In this document: positions 8,434 through 16,785 of the stretch, in pieces
How positions within the stretch are numbered: the stretch's first letter is position 1
Layout: each line of letters opens with the position of its first letter
Assembly (NCBI GenBank): GCA_964431735.1
Contig: CAYSLJ010000011.1
Coordinates: 1-64,000 of the forward strand
DNA: 64,000 bases
From: CALARM01 sp964431735
GTDB taxonomy: Bacteria > Vulcanimicrobiota > SpSt-956 > JAKJGF01
Reading direction: 5' to 3'
Notes under the pieces: generated by a model
Told to the model about the DNA's origin: nothing
The model's database searches: none
Seen by the model: the letters and a program-made list of their open reading frames with translations, nothing else
Translations under genes and position numbers: made by a program

Positions 8434-11022
8434 TTAACCGTTATAAGCTTCCCACAGTATTTTCTCAAGATCCTCTACGAGAGGATAACTGGCATTTGAC
8501 ACAACGCACTGATCTTCAAAGGCAATTTCCGCCATTCTTCTGACTTCTGCTCTGAACGCTTCTTCCGAAACGCCGGCATCTTTTATCGATTTCGGTATTC
8601 CGACCAGCGATTTCAGATCTTCTATGGCTTTAATGAGGCTTTCAATACCTTCCTCCGGTGTTGAATATTTTAGTTTTAAAGCATCAGCAATTTCCAGATA
8701 TCTTTCTCTTGCCTTCGGATAAGGATAATTCGGTAAGGCAATGAATTTTTTCGGCTGAGAAGCATTGTATCTTATTACAGGGCTCATCATAAATGCGTTT
8801 GCTCTGCCATGAGGTATATGAAAAGTAGCACCCAGAATATGGGCCAGAGCATGATTTATACCGAGAAATGCATTGGTAAAAGCCATACCTGCAATGGTTG
8901 ATGCATTATGCATTCTCTCACGGGCTTCTTTATCGTGACCGTTCTTATATGCCTGTGGCAGATATTTAAATATTAACTGTATTGACCTGAGAGCCAGAGG
9001 ATCGGTATAATCGGAAGCTACTGCGGAAACATAACATTCAAGACCATGAGAAAGGGCATCAAGACCTGTATCAGCAGTTACCTCCTTCGGAACAGTCATG
9101 ACAAGATTGGGATCTATTATGGCAATATCCGGAGTAATCGCATAATCTGCAACAGGATATTTTTTATTTGTCTTTTCATCTGTTACAACTGTAAAGGCAG
9201 TTACCTCGGATCCTGTTCCGCTTGTTGTAGGTATGGCGATGAATTTTGCCTTTTTTCCGAGAGGTGAAATTTTGACTATCCTCTTTCTTATATCCATAAA
9301 ATAGAGTTTCAAATCTTCAAAAGAAAGTTCCGGCTGTTCATATAAGAGCCACATGGCTTTGGCTGCATCTATGGGGGAACCGCCACCAACGGCAATAATA
9401 AGGTCCGGATTGATTTTTTTCAGGGCGTTAACTCCTGTTTCAATCATTTCAATTGTAGGGTCAGATTTAATATCAGAGAATATTGTAGAATTTATACCTG
9501 CTTTATGTAGATCCGCCTGTATCAGAGATACTGCACCCTGTCTTATGGCAGAACCGGTGCATACAATAAATGCATGATGGACTCCCAGTTCTTTAACTTC
9601 ATATTTAAAGAAAACATCAAGACAACCAGGTTCAAAATAGATTCTGGAAGGAACACGGAACCATTTCATATTCAACATCCTTTTCGAAATTCTTTTTATA
9701 TTCAGCAGGTGAGTTACTGTTACATTATCTGTAGTAATATTTCGACCTCCTGCACCGCAGCCAAGAGTTAAAGAGGGATGGAGACAGTTATATATATTAC
9801 CGATTCCACCGTGAGATGAAGGAGAATTTACTATGATTCTGCCTGCATTAATTGTCTTTCCAAACTCTTTTATTACCTCTTTATCGTTCGAGAAGATTGA
9901 AGCCGTATGCCCTAACCCTCCGAAATGTGTCAGATCTGTACAGAGGTTAACTGCTTCATCAAAGGATTTTACCGTGTAAAACCCCAGAAGAGGACACAGC
10001 TTTTCCCGGGACAGAGGATAGTCTTCTCCAACTCCGTCCATATAAGCAATCAATATTCTTGTATTTGCCGGAATATTTATACCTGCTATTTCGCCGATTT
10101 TCTGAGGTGACTGTCCTACTATCTTCGGGTTCATACTCTTCTTTTGCGGATCTATTACAACATTTTCCAGTATCTTTGTTTCTTCTCTGGATAGAAAATA
10201 GGCCCCCATTTCTATAAGCTTTTCTTCTACCAGTTCTTTAATTGTATGATCCACTATAAGAGCCTGTTCTGATGCGCAGATCATACCGTTATCAAAGGTT
10301 TTACTGAGCAATATATCATTTACTGCCTGTGCTATACTGGCTGATTTTTCAATATAAACTGGAACATTGCCCGGCCCGACTCCTATAGCAGGGTTCCCTG
10401 AACCATAAGAGGCGTGGACCAGGCCTGTTCCGCCCGTTGCAAGTATCAATGATATATCCTTATGGGTCATAAGAGCATGGGTGAGTTCTCTGGAAGGATG
10501 TTCAACCCATCTTACAACGTAATCAGGTGCACCTGCTTTAAGAGCTGCCTCATAAAGAATTTTTGCTGCTTCGTTTGTGGAGTTCAGAGCATTCCTGGCA
10601 CCTGATATAATTATCGAATTTCTGGTCTTAAGAGCCAGTAAAATCTTAAACATTGCTGTTGATGTAGGGTTAGTGCTGGGTGTTATACCGAGTATTACAC
10701 CGAGAGGTTCGGCAAATTCCATTAAACCCTGTTCAGGACAATCATTTATGAGTCCTACAGTCTTTATATCTCTGATGTCATTATATATATATTCTGTTGC
10801 AAAAAGGTTTTTTATGGCCTTGTCTTCAAAAACTCCCATACCTGTTTCTTTTGCCGCCATTCTGGCAAGTTCCACTCTTCTGGCTGCGCCGGCTTTTGCT
10901 GCTCTGTAGACAATATTATCTACCTCTTCCTGTGTATACTGGGTGAATATGGCAGATGCTTCTTTCGCCTGAGTAACCATTTCATTTACCATTTGATTTA
11001 CGTCATATTCTATTGTTCCCAT
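8434..11022 (-). CDS. adhE: Bifunctional acetaldehyde-CoA/alcohol dehydrogenase
   Basis: Reduces acetyl-CoA to acetaldehyde and then ethanol with NADH, regenerating NAD+ in fermentation. The 862-residue product is the usual AdhE fusion. The N-terminal aldehyde dehydrogenase domain has catalytic Cys249 in NGMICASEQA. The C-terminal iron alcohol dehydrogenase domain shows GGGSPIDAAKAMW, GTGSEVTAFTVV, and metal-ligand histidines in LDALSHGLE and HALAHILGATFHIPHG. AdhE normally forms spirosome filaments. It lies 33 bases downstream of the STAS gene on the same strand with a GGAGAAAAT site, so they probably share a transcript. A candidate redox operator lies upstream of the STAS gene (11454-11515). 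Confidence 0.97.
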   Translation of the reverse strand: MGTIEYDVNQMVNEMVTQAKEASAIFTQYTQEEVDNIVYRAAKAGAARRVELARMAAKETGMGVFEDKAIKNLFATEYIYNDIRDIKTVGLINDCPEQGLMEFAEPLGVILGITPSTNPTSTAMFKILLALKTRNSIIISGARNALNSTNEAAKILYEAALKAGAPDYVVRWVEHPSRELTHALMTHKDISLILATGGTGLVHASYGSGNPAIGVGPGNVPVYIEKSASIAQAVNDILLSKTFDNGMICASEQALIVDHTIKELVEEKLIEMGAYFLSREETKILENVVIDPQKKSMNPKIVGQSPQKIGEIAGINIPANTRILIAYMDGVGEDYPLSREKLCPLLGFYTVKSFDEAVNLCTDLTHFGGLGHTASIFSNDKEVIKEFGKTINAGRIIVNSPSSHGGIGNIYNCLHPSLTLGCGAGGRNITTDNVTVTHLLNIKRISKRMLNMKWFRVPSRIYFEPGCLDVFFKYEVKELGVHHAFIVCTGSAIRQGAVSLIQADLHKAGINSTIFSDIKSDPTIEMIETGVNALKKINPDLIIAVGGGSPIDAAKAMWLLYEQPELSFEDLKLYFMDIRKRIVKISPLGKKAKFIAIPTTSGTGSEVTAFTVVTDEKTNKKYPVADYAITPDIAIIDPNLVMTVPKEVTADTGLDALSHGLECYVSAVASDYTDPLALRSIQLIFKYLPQAYKNGHDKEARERMHNASTIAGMAFTNAFLGINHALAHILGATFHIPHGRANAFMMSPVIRYNASQPKKFIALPNYPYPKARERYLEIADALKLKYSTPEEGIESLIKAIEDLKSLVGIPKSIKDAGVSEEAFRAEVRRMAEIAFEDQCVVSNASYPLVEDLEKILWEAYNG

Positions 11023-11055
11023 AGATTTTCTCCTTATCTCTCAATTTTATAATTA

Positions 11056-11415
11056 TTACAGAGGCCATATATTGTTTATAGCCTGAGCCTCGTCATCAAA
11101 AATATTAAATGATTTTTCAAGACCTGCTACTTTAAAAATTTTGTAAATTGAAGGATTGACATGACACATAGCTGCCTTCAGCCCTGAAGTCCCAAGTTTT
11201 TTATAGGCAGCTAAAAACATTCTTATACCTGCACTGCTGACAAAGGTTACATCTTTTAGATTAAATAGAGCTCCTGACTGCATTTGTTCTAATATCTGTA
11301 TAACTTCCTGGGAAATTTTATCACTTGTATTTGTGTCAATCTTACCTGATAATTGAATTGTTATGATAGAGGAATTTAACTCGTTTATACTGAATTTTAC
11401 GCCTGTCCCTTCCAT
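11056..11415 (-). CDS. STAS-domain anti-sigma factor antagonist
   Basis: A 119-residue single STAS domain of the SpoIIAA/RsbV type. These proteins bind and release anti-sigma kinases depending on phosphorylation of a conserved Ser. The phospho-site region reads VSSAGIRMFL at ~69-78, so the serine needed for the switch is present. ATG at 11415 has AAAGGAG about ten bases upstream. No anti-sigma kinase or PP2C phosphatase gene is in the window, so its partners are elsewhere. It directly precedes adhE. It could also act as a general signalling scaffold. Confidence 0.88.
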   Translation of the reverse strand: MEGTGVKFSINELNSSIITIQLSGKIDTNTSDKISQEVIQILEQMQSGALFNLKDVTFVSSAGIRMFLAAYKKLGTSGLKAAMCHVNPSIYKIFKVAGLEKSFNIFDDEAQAINNIWPL

Positions 11416-11453
11416 CTCCCATACACTCCTTTCTTTATTATAAAAATTTAGTC

Positions 11454-11515
11454 TGTGTAATAAGTTTTGTGTAAACCTCTGTTGAAGCCTTATTTCATAG
11501 TAAAGTTACACAAAA
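11454..11515. promoter_or_regulatory. Candidate operator upstream of STAS-adhE
   Basis: Three copies of TGTGTAA: direct at 11454-11460 and 11468-11474, inverted (TTACACA) at 11506-11512. The second and third form a perfect inverted pair TTTTGTGTAA / TTACACAAAA separated by 31 bases. The half-site resembles redox-repressor (Rex-like) boxes, and Rex commonly controls adhE, but the wide spacing does not fit a single Rex site. The role is inferred. Confidence 0.35.
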
Positions 11516-11541
11516 TATCTTACCCTCTATGAATTCACTGA

Positions 11542-12453
11542 TTAGGCCACTGATTTTATTTCCACCTCCATTAAATCCCGTGCCAGTATTACGCCGGGAA
11601 AAATATCTCTGCTTCCGGAGAGAAGCAGTTCTTCATCCTGATATCTTGAGCTTATGTGATTGATTATTAATGATTTTACTCCTGATTTTTTCGCAATTTC
11701 AGCAGCTTCCTCTGTTGTGGAATGGCCGCTTATTTTTGCTTTCTCACGTGCTTCCGGTTCAAACGTTCCTTCATATATAAGCAGATCTGCCCGTTCTGCA
11801 AGTTTTATGGCATTTTCACATGGTCTTGTATCACCGCAATAAACAAATTTTCTGCCCTTTAAAGGTTTACCAACTATGTCGGAAGATTTTATTACTCTTC
11901 CGTCGGTAAGAGTAATATTTTCACCTTTTTGAAGTTTTCCATAGAGAGGACCTTCAGGGATTCCAAGTTCTTTAGCTTTTTCTATATTGAATTTTCCCGG
12001 TCTGTCATGTTCTGTAAAGGAATATCCCAGTGAAAAGACTCTGTGTTCCAGAGGAAGTGATCTTATTGTATAACCCTCTTCTATGAGTAAAAATTCTTCT
12101 GTAATTTCATGTATGGTAATATCAAAATTAAACACTGTGCACATAAGTCTTTTTGATGTTTCTATATATTCTTTTATGCCGGTCGGACCGTATATTTTAA
12201 GAGGCTTTTCTCTTTCTGCAAGCTCAAGAGACATGAGAAATCCCATTATACCGAGTATATGATCTCCATGAAGATGAGAAATAAAAATAGCCGAAAGTCT
12301 GGAAAATTTCAACCCTGCTCTGCGATATTGTATTTGAGTTCCTTCACCGCAGTCAAAAAGAAAATAATTCCCCTCCCACCAGAGTGCCACTGCAGGATGG
12401 CCTCTTCTCAGGGTTGGTACCGCCGCCCCTGTTCCCAGTGTAATAACTTTCAT
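11542..12453 (-). CDS. rnz: Ribonuclease Z (tRNA 3'-processing endonuclease)
   Basis: Cuts the 3' trailer from pre-tRNA before CCA addition. The 303-residue length is typical of the short bacterial form. The metallo-beta-lactamase zinc motif HLHGDH is at 60-65 (SHLHGDHILGI). Later ligands are visible in the CGDTRPCENA and SGHSTTEEAAE blocks, the latter typical of tRNase Z. The start codon lies two bases after the stop of the upstream PilT-type gene, whose end supplies the ribosome site, so translation is probably coupled. Confidence 0.95.
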   Translation of the reverse strand: MKVITLGTGAAVPTLRRGHPAVALWWEGNYFLFDCGEGTQIQYRRAGLKFSRLSAIFISHLHGDHILGIMGFLMSLELAEREKPLKIYGPTGIKEYIETSKRLMCTVFNFDITIHEITEEFLLIEEGYTIRSLPLEHRVFSLGYSFTEHDRPGKFNIEKAKELGIPEGPLYGKLQKGENITLTDGRVIKSSDIVGKPLKGRKFVYCGDTRPCENAIKLAERADLLIYEGTFEPEAREKAKISGHSTTEEAAEIAKKSGVKSLIINHISSRYQDEELLLSGSRDIFPGVILARDLMEVEIKSVA

Positions 12454-12455
12454 CT

Positions 12456-13553
12456 TTATCCTACACCGAGACGTGTTACATCAAGTGCTCGTTCTTTTGC
12501 CGCTTCTATACTTATTTTACCCTGTCTCACAAGTTTACCGAGAGCAGTATCAAGACTCTGCATACCTACATCAGCACCGCTCTGAATAATGGTGGGGATC
12601 ATAGTTGTCTTACCGTCTCTTATCATATTTGAGAGTCCGGAAGCAGAGAGCAGTACTTCTACAGCAGGAACACGACCCTTGCCGTCTTTTGTTTTAACAA
12701 GTATCTGGGCTACGACAGCCTGGAGCGATTCTGCAATAAGTGATCTTACCTGACTGTGCTGTTCAGGAGGAAACACGTCAATGATCCTGTCCAGTGTTTT
12801 AGATGCGCTGTTTGTATGAAGCGTACCGAATACGAGTATACCTATATCTGCAGCTTTCAATGCATATGTTATGGATTCAAAATCTCTTAATTCTCCTATG
12901 AGTAATATGTCCGGATCTTCTCTGACGGAATCTTTAATTGCAGTGGCAAAGGATTTCGTATGAAGTCCGACTTCTCTGTGTACTATAAGACTTTTATTAC
13001 TTTCATGCAAAAATTCCACAGGATCTTCTATTGTAATGATATGGGCGTTTCTTGTGCGGTTTATATAATCAATCATGGCAGCCAGAGTGGTGGATTTCCC
13101 GTTTCCTGTAGCTCCTGTTACTATAACCAGGCCGCCTTTAGTGTTATTACATACTTTTTTTAATACCTCCGGCAAACCGAGAGTATCTATATTGGGAACA
13201 ACTGTAGGGATCAATCTAAATACTGCTCCCAGACCGTTTTTTTCAAAAAGTGCATTCCCTCTGAACCTTGAAAGTCCGGGAACTTCACTGGCGAAATCCA
13301 GATCCCCTGTTTCTTCAAGTACCTGTATCTGTTTTTTATTTAACAGACTGTATACCATTTCCATTATCCTGTCAGGTTCTAAAGCAGGAAGTTCTGTCCT
13401 TGTAAGATCACCCATTATTCTTAAAGTCGGAGGAGCTCCTATTGCTAAATGAAGATCTGATGCATTATATTCAACCATCAGTTGAAAAAGATTTTCTACT
13501 TTATAATCATATCCGAAATCAGTTTTTATTGTACTAACTATTACTTTTGACAT
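12456..13553 (-). CDS. PilT-family retraction ATPase (second of pair)
   Basis: A hexameric motor ATPase of the PilT/PilU type, which retracts type IV pili at the inner membrane. The Walker A motif is GATGNGKS at ~147-154. Asp box, Walker B (DILLIGELRD) and His box (GTLHTNSASKT) are all intact. The start is moved to ATG 13553, where GAAGGAGA lies just upstream; the longer frame from 13610 would overlap the previous gene. The product is 365 residues. It sits 16 bases after a second PilT-like gene. No pilin or pilus assembly genes are in this window. Confidence 0.92.
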   Translation of the reverse strand: MSKVIVSTIKTDFGYDYKVENLFQLMVEYNASDLHLAIGAPPTLRIMGDLTRTELPALEPDRIMEMVYSLLNKKQIQVLEETGDLDFASEVPGLSRFRGNALFEKNGLGAVFRLIPTVVPNIDTLGLPEVLKKVCNNTKGGLVIVTGATGNGKSTTLAAMIDYINRTRNAHIITIEDPVEFLHESNKSLIVHREVGLHTKSFATAIKDSVREDPDILLIGELRDFESITYALKAADIGILVFGTLHTNSASKTLDRIIDVFPPEQHSQVRSLIAESLQAVVAQILVKTKDGKGRVPAVEVLLSASGLSNMIRDGKTTMIPTIIQSGADVGMQSLDTALGKLVRQGKISIEAAKERALDVTRLGVG

Positions 13554-13569
13554 AACAATCTCCTTCCAT

Positions 13570-14634
13570 CTATTTGGATTCTCCGAACATAGTTTCATCC
13601 ATAGCCGCACTGCGTGCTGCCTCTGTTGTTATCAGACCTCTGTTATATAGATTGAGAAGAGAATTATCCATGGACTGCATTCCAAGACTTTTACTTGTCT
13701 GTATCAATGAAGGTATCTGGAAGGTTCTTCTTTCTCTTATGATTGTTGCAAGAGGTATACAGCCGACAAGTATTTCAAAGGCCGCTGCCCTGCCGCTAAT
13801 GTCTTTCTTTTTTATAAGCTGCTGTGATACAACACCTTTCAGGGATTCTGATAGCATAATTCTTACCTGTGCCTGTTGTCTTGCAGGGAATATATCAATC
13901 AATCTGTCTATAGTTCTTGCAGCGCTCGACGTGTGGAGAGTACTGAAAACAAGATGACCTGTTTCTGCTGCAGTCATAGCAAATTGAATACTGTCGGCAT
14001 CTGACATTTCCCCTATAAGTATAACATCTGGATCTTCTCTCATTGCAGCAGTAAGAGCATCTCTGTATGTCGGGGTGTGGAGATTTATTTCTCTCTGCCT
14101 TACTATGGAATTTTTGTGAGGATGAATATATTCGATTGGTTCTTCCAGGGTTATTATATGTTTACTATAGTTTTCATTTATATAATTTATTATTGCAGCA
14201 AGCGTTGTAGTTTTACCGCATCCGCTCGGCCCTGTAACTACAACAAGTCCCTGATGTATTTCGGCAAAGTGCTTTACAGAATCCGGTATATTAAGTTCTT
14301 CCAGAGACGGTATTTCCAGTGGTATTACGCGAAAAGCGCCATCCCATCCTTTTCTCTGTTCAAAGACATTTGCCCTGAAACGAAATTCTTCCTGATCAAA
14401 GCTCATTTCATAACAGAAACTTATTGCTCTTTCCTGCTCAAGCTCGGATTTCTGCTCGTCATTAAGTATTTCGGAAAACATTTCTTCTGTATCGGCATTT
14501 GTCAGTATCGGAAAATCTTCAAGTGTTACGAGATCACCATGAAGTCTTATAATTGGTTTTGAGTCTGTCGATATATGAAGGTCAGACCCTCCTTTGTCGA
14601 GGACTGCAAGAAGCAATTCATCAATTCTATGCAT
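13570..14634 (-). CDS. PilT-family retraction ATPase (first of pair)
   Basis: A 354-residue motor ATPase paralogous to its downstream neighbour. Walker A is GPSGCGKT at 135-142. Walker B is DVILIGEMSD and the His box is STLHTSSAARTIDR. ATG at 14634 has GAAGGAGA nearby. This is the first gene of the minus-strand run PilT-PilT-rnz. Paired PilT-like ATPases (PilT/PilU-like) usually share work in pilus retraction. Whether either is the main motor cannot be told from sequence. Upstream is a repeat-only region. Confidence 0.92.
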   Translation of the reverse strand: MHRIDELLLAVLDKGGSDLHISTDSKPIIRLHGDLVTLEDFPILTNADTEEMFSEILNDEQKSELEQERAISFCYEMSFDQEEFRFRANVFEQRKGWDGAFRVIPLEIPSLEELNIPDSVKHFAEIHQGLVVVTGPSGCGKTTTLAAIINYINENYSKHIITLEEPIEYIHPHKNSIVRQREINLHTPTYRDALTAAMREDPDVILIGEMSDADSIQFAMTAAETGHLVFSTLHTSSAARTIDRLIDIFPARQQAQVRIMLSESLKGVVSQQLIKKKDISGRAAAFEILVGCIPLATIIRERRTFQIPSLIQTSKSLGMQSMDNSLLNLYNRGLITTEAARSAAMDETMFGESK

Positions 14635-14728
14635 ATCTTTCTCCTTCTATATAAATATTCCTCAGAAATATTGTACGGTAATTATTATACCAGGCATTCA
14701 CATTAAGGGCAATAGAATTGTGTGTTTT

Positions 14729-15299
14729 GATAGTGTTTTTTTACGACACCTGGTGCTGCCAGCGGTAAATATGGCACCAGTTAAATCTCTGCGTTGTGCT
14801 CTTACGCAAAAAAATATCGCCTTTGTCTATTTCTGTTATAACTGGCATCATACCAGGTTTATATTACTGGGGTGAGCATAAATAATAAATATCTGATCTC
14901 GTGACGCGTAACGCGTAACGCGTGACGGGAGGAAGACCTTTATTACTGAGGTGAGTATAAATAATGCATATTTTATTCTCATGACGCGTAACGCGTAACG
15001 CGTGACGGGAGGAAGACCTTTATTAAATGCTTATGCTCAGGTCAGTAATACGGCATATCTTTTCCTCCAGAGCCCGGACAGGGACAGGAGCGTGTTACAT
15101 ATTTTTGGGTGCCAATTTACCTGGTTCGGTACAAAGGACTTTAAGAAAAATAACTCCGGCACATTGCTAGAACAATCAGTATCTTCCCGTTACGAGAGCA
15201 TATATTTATTATTTATTCATACGTCAGTAATAGATTTATAAAATCAAGTGCAATTTCCGGTAAAAGTGAATCTACATATTGTCGTAAAAAAACACTATC
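14729..15299. repeat. 571-bp composite element with perfect 19-bp terminal inverted repeats
   Basis: The ends are exact inverted copies: GATAGTGTTTTTTTACGAC at 14729-14747 and its complement at 15281-15299. Inside are a ~79-base tandem duplication (14862-15020), a copy of the composite module also seen at 54860-55000 (GGCATATCTTTTCCTCCAGA), a CGTTACG unit and an AT-rich right arm. The right arm plus end recurs at 48237-48354. There is no transposase or convincing gene. It fills most of the 732-base gap between the PilT-like and RemB-like genes. No clear target duplication was seen. Confidence 0.7.
14862..15020. repeat. Two tandem ~79-bp units with CGTNACG heptads
   Basis: Unit 1 spans 14862-14940 and unit 2 14941-15020. 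Each starts TATTACTGRGGTGAG, carries four heptads (14900-14927 and 14980-15007) and ends GGGAGGAAGACCTT. They differ mainly in the AT-rich middle, so the duplication is recent. Confidence 0.8.
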
Positions 15300-15366
15300 A
15301 TATTGAATTTTCTCAAATGGAGTGATAATATAGAATAGTTAAAAATAAACATAACGGGGTATTGGA

Positions 15367-15597
15367 ATGTATCTTCATATAGGAGAAAATGTTGCTGTTT
15401 TGAAAGAACATATTTTATATATTATTAACTGTAATTTTAAAGAAGGGAATAAAGAATTTTTCGAAAAAAATCATATAGAGAATATTTCCAGTAATCTTCC
15501 TGCAGAATCTCTTGTAGGTATGTCAGATGGAACTATTTATGGTTCACCTGTAGAGTCAGTTACATTGTTTAAAAGATGGGAAGAAAATATTGTCTGA
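15367..15597 (+). CDS. RemB-like DUF370 protein
   Basis: A 76-residue protein with the DUF370 opening MYLHIGENVAVLKEHILYII, as in Bacillus subtilis RemB (YaaB), and the matching closing pattern IYGSPVESVTLFKRW. RemA/RemB proteins are linked to control of biofilm-matrix genes. RemB function itself is poorly known. It stands alone on the plus strand, convergent with murB, just right of the 571-bp repeat element. The ribosome site is weak (TATTGGA before ATG). The family match is good; the role here is inferred. Confidence 0.75.
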   Translation: MYLHIGENVAVLKEHILYIINCNFKEGNKEFFEKNHIENISSNLPAESLVGMSDGTIYGSPVESVTLFKRWEENIV

Positions 15598-15630
15598 CAG
15601 TATCAAAGACTACCTGTGTCCCAACCTCTG

Positions 15631-16617
15631 CTATAAGGAAACCCTGTCTTCCAGACGTTCAGGTACAAACAGCACTTCTTCATCAAAATCTATATAAAAA
15701 TCTTCTTTTATCTTCTTTTTTACAATAGATATAAGTTCTTTAACCTGCTCACATGTAGCTTTTCCCCTGTTTACTATATAATTTCCATGAACAGTTGAGA
15801 CACAGGCATCTCCTGAAAACATACCTTTAAGCCCTGCCAGTTCAATTAATTTCCCTGCCGGCAATTTATTATGAATAATCAGGCATTCCAGAGAATGAGA
15901 ATAAAGGTTCTTTTTCATACTATCTGAAAATTCTATATTTTTAAAGATACATCCGGCAGAAGGTTCTGTGGGATGAAGGGTTTTTCTTTTATATCTGTCT
16001 TTTTCTATAAAGGATAAAAGTTCATCTCTGTTACCCTGTGCCATGTAGAGTGTAGCAGACAGGATCACACCTTTTACTTCACCTGTTTTAAAACGGGAAT
16101 ATCTGTAGCGAAAATCAAAAAAATCCCTTTCTACTTCAACTGTTTTTCTTTCTTTTAAAAGAAATATCTTTGCAGAAGTCAGAACGTCTCCTATAGATGC
16201 GCCATAGGCACCTGCATTACCGACTATTGCACCTCCCACTGTACCGGGAAGTCCTCCAAGTGCTTCAAGCCCTTTTAGAGATCTACAGGCCATGTCCTCT
16301 GCAAATCTGCTTATAATAACTCCACTTTCAACAAATACTTCTTTCCCTTCCACAGAATAATTATTACATAAATTCTTTATAACGATTCCCCGAAATCCCT
16401 TATCATGAAAGACTATATTTGTTCCTCCTCCGAGAATAAAAAAAGGTATATCAAGGTCAAGACACATAGAAACAGCTTCTTTAAGAACATCTGCAGTACC
16501 GGCCATAACCATAATATCGGCAGGCCCACCTATTTTAAATGAACTGTGTTCTGCCAGAAGTTCATCTTTCAGTATTTTTCCGCTGAATTTATTTAGAAAT
16601 TGTTCGTATCGTTTCAT
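15631..16617 (-). CDS. murB: UDP-N-acetylenolpyruvoylglucosamine reductase
   Basis: NADPH/FAD enzyme making UDP-MurNAc in cytoplasmic peptidoglycan synthesis. The FAD site GLPGTVGGAIVGNAGAYG lies at 122-139. The catalytic proton-donor segment PSAGCIFKN has Cys223 where many MurB proteins have Ser; Cys is usual in a large Gram-positive-type subgroup. The C-terminal Glu (FDEEVLFVP) is present. The 328-residue length is typical. The start codon abuts the large heptad array at 16624-16714, and no strong ribosome site is visible. Confidence 0.95.
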   Translation of the reverse strand: MKRYEQFLNKFSGKILKDELLAEHSSFKIGGPADIMVMAGTADVLKEAVSMCLDLDIPFFILGGGTNIVFHDKGFRGIVIKNLCNNYSVEGKEVFVESGVIISRFAEDMACRSLKGLEALGGLPGTVGGAIVGNAGAYGASIGDVLTSAKIFLLKERKTVEVERDFFDFRYRYSRFKTGEVKGVILSATLYMAQGNRDELLSFIEKDRYKRKTLHPTEPSAGCIFKNIEFSDSMKKNLYSHSLECLIIHNKLPAGKLIELAGLKGMFSGDACVSTVHGNYIVNRGKATCEQVKELISIVKKKIKEDFYIDFDEEVLFVPERLEDRVSL

Positions 16618-16623
16618 AAAAAT

Positions 16624-16714
16624 CGTGATGCGTGATGCTATAATCGTGACGCGTTACGCGTCACGCGTGACGGGTGGTTCGTAATGCGTGATGCGTAATG
16701 TGTGATGTGTGACG
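16624..16714. repeat. CGTNAYG heptad array, 13 units
   Basis: Exactly 91 bases that divide into 13 heptads in unbroken register, mostly CGTGATG, CGTGACG, CGTTACG, CGTCACG and CGTAATG, with three divergent units (CTATAAT, GGTGGTT, TGTGATG). It lies between murB and the FG-GAP gene. Confidence 0.9.
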
Positions 16715-16726
16715 GGTAAAATTCCC

Positions 16727-16782
16727 TTTCACTCTTCACTCTTTACTCTCCACCCTTCACTCTTCACTCTTCACCACTCACT
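16727..16782. repeat. CTTCACT heptad array, 8 units
   Basis: Eight heptads in register (TTTCACT, CTTCACT, CTTTACT, CTCCACC, CTTCACT, CTTCACT, CTTCACC, ACTCACT). It starts 12 bases after the CGTNAYG array and ends just before the stop of the FG-GAP gene. Confidence 0.9.
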
Positions 16783-16785
16783 CCC

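Noticed and set aside
14594..15241. Open frames of 79-93 codons on the plus strand in the PilT-RemB gap
   Set aside because: They lie in repeat modules found elsewhere in other orientations and have no ribosome site; one overlaps the start of the PilT-like gene in antisense.
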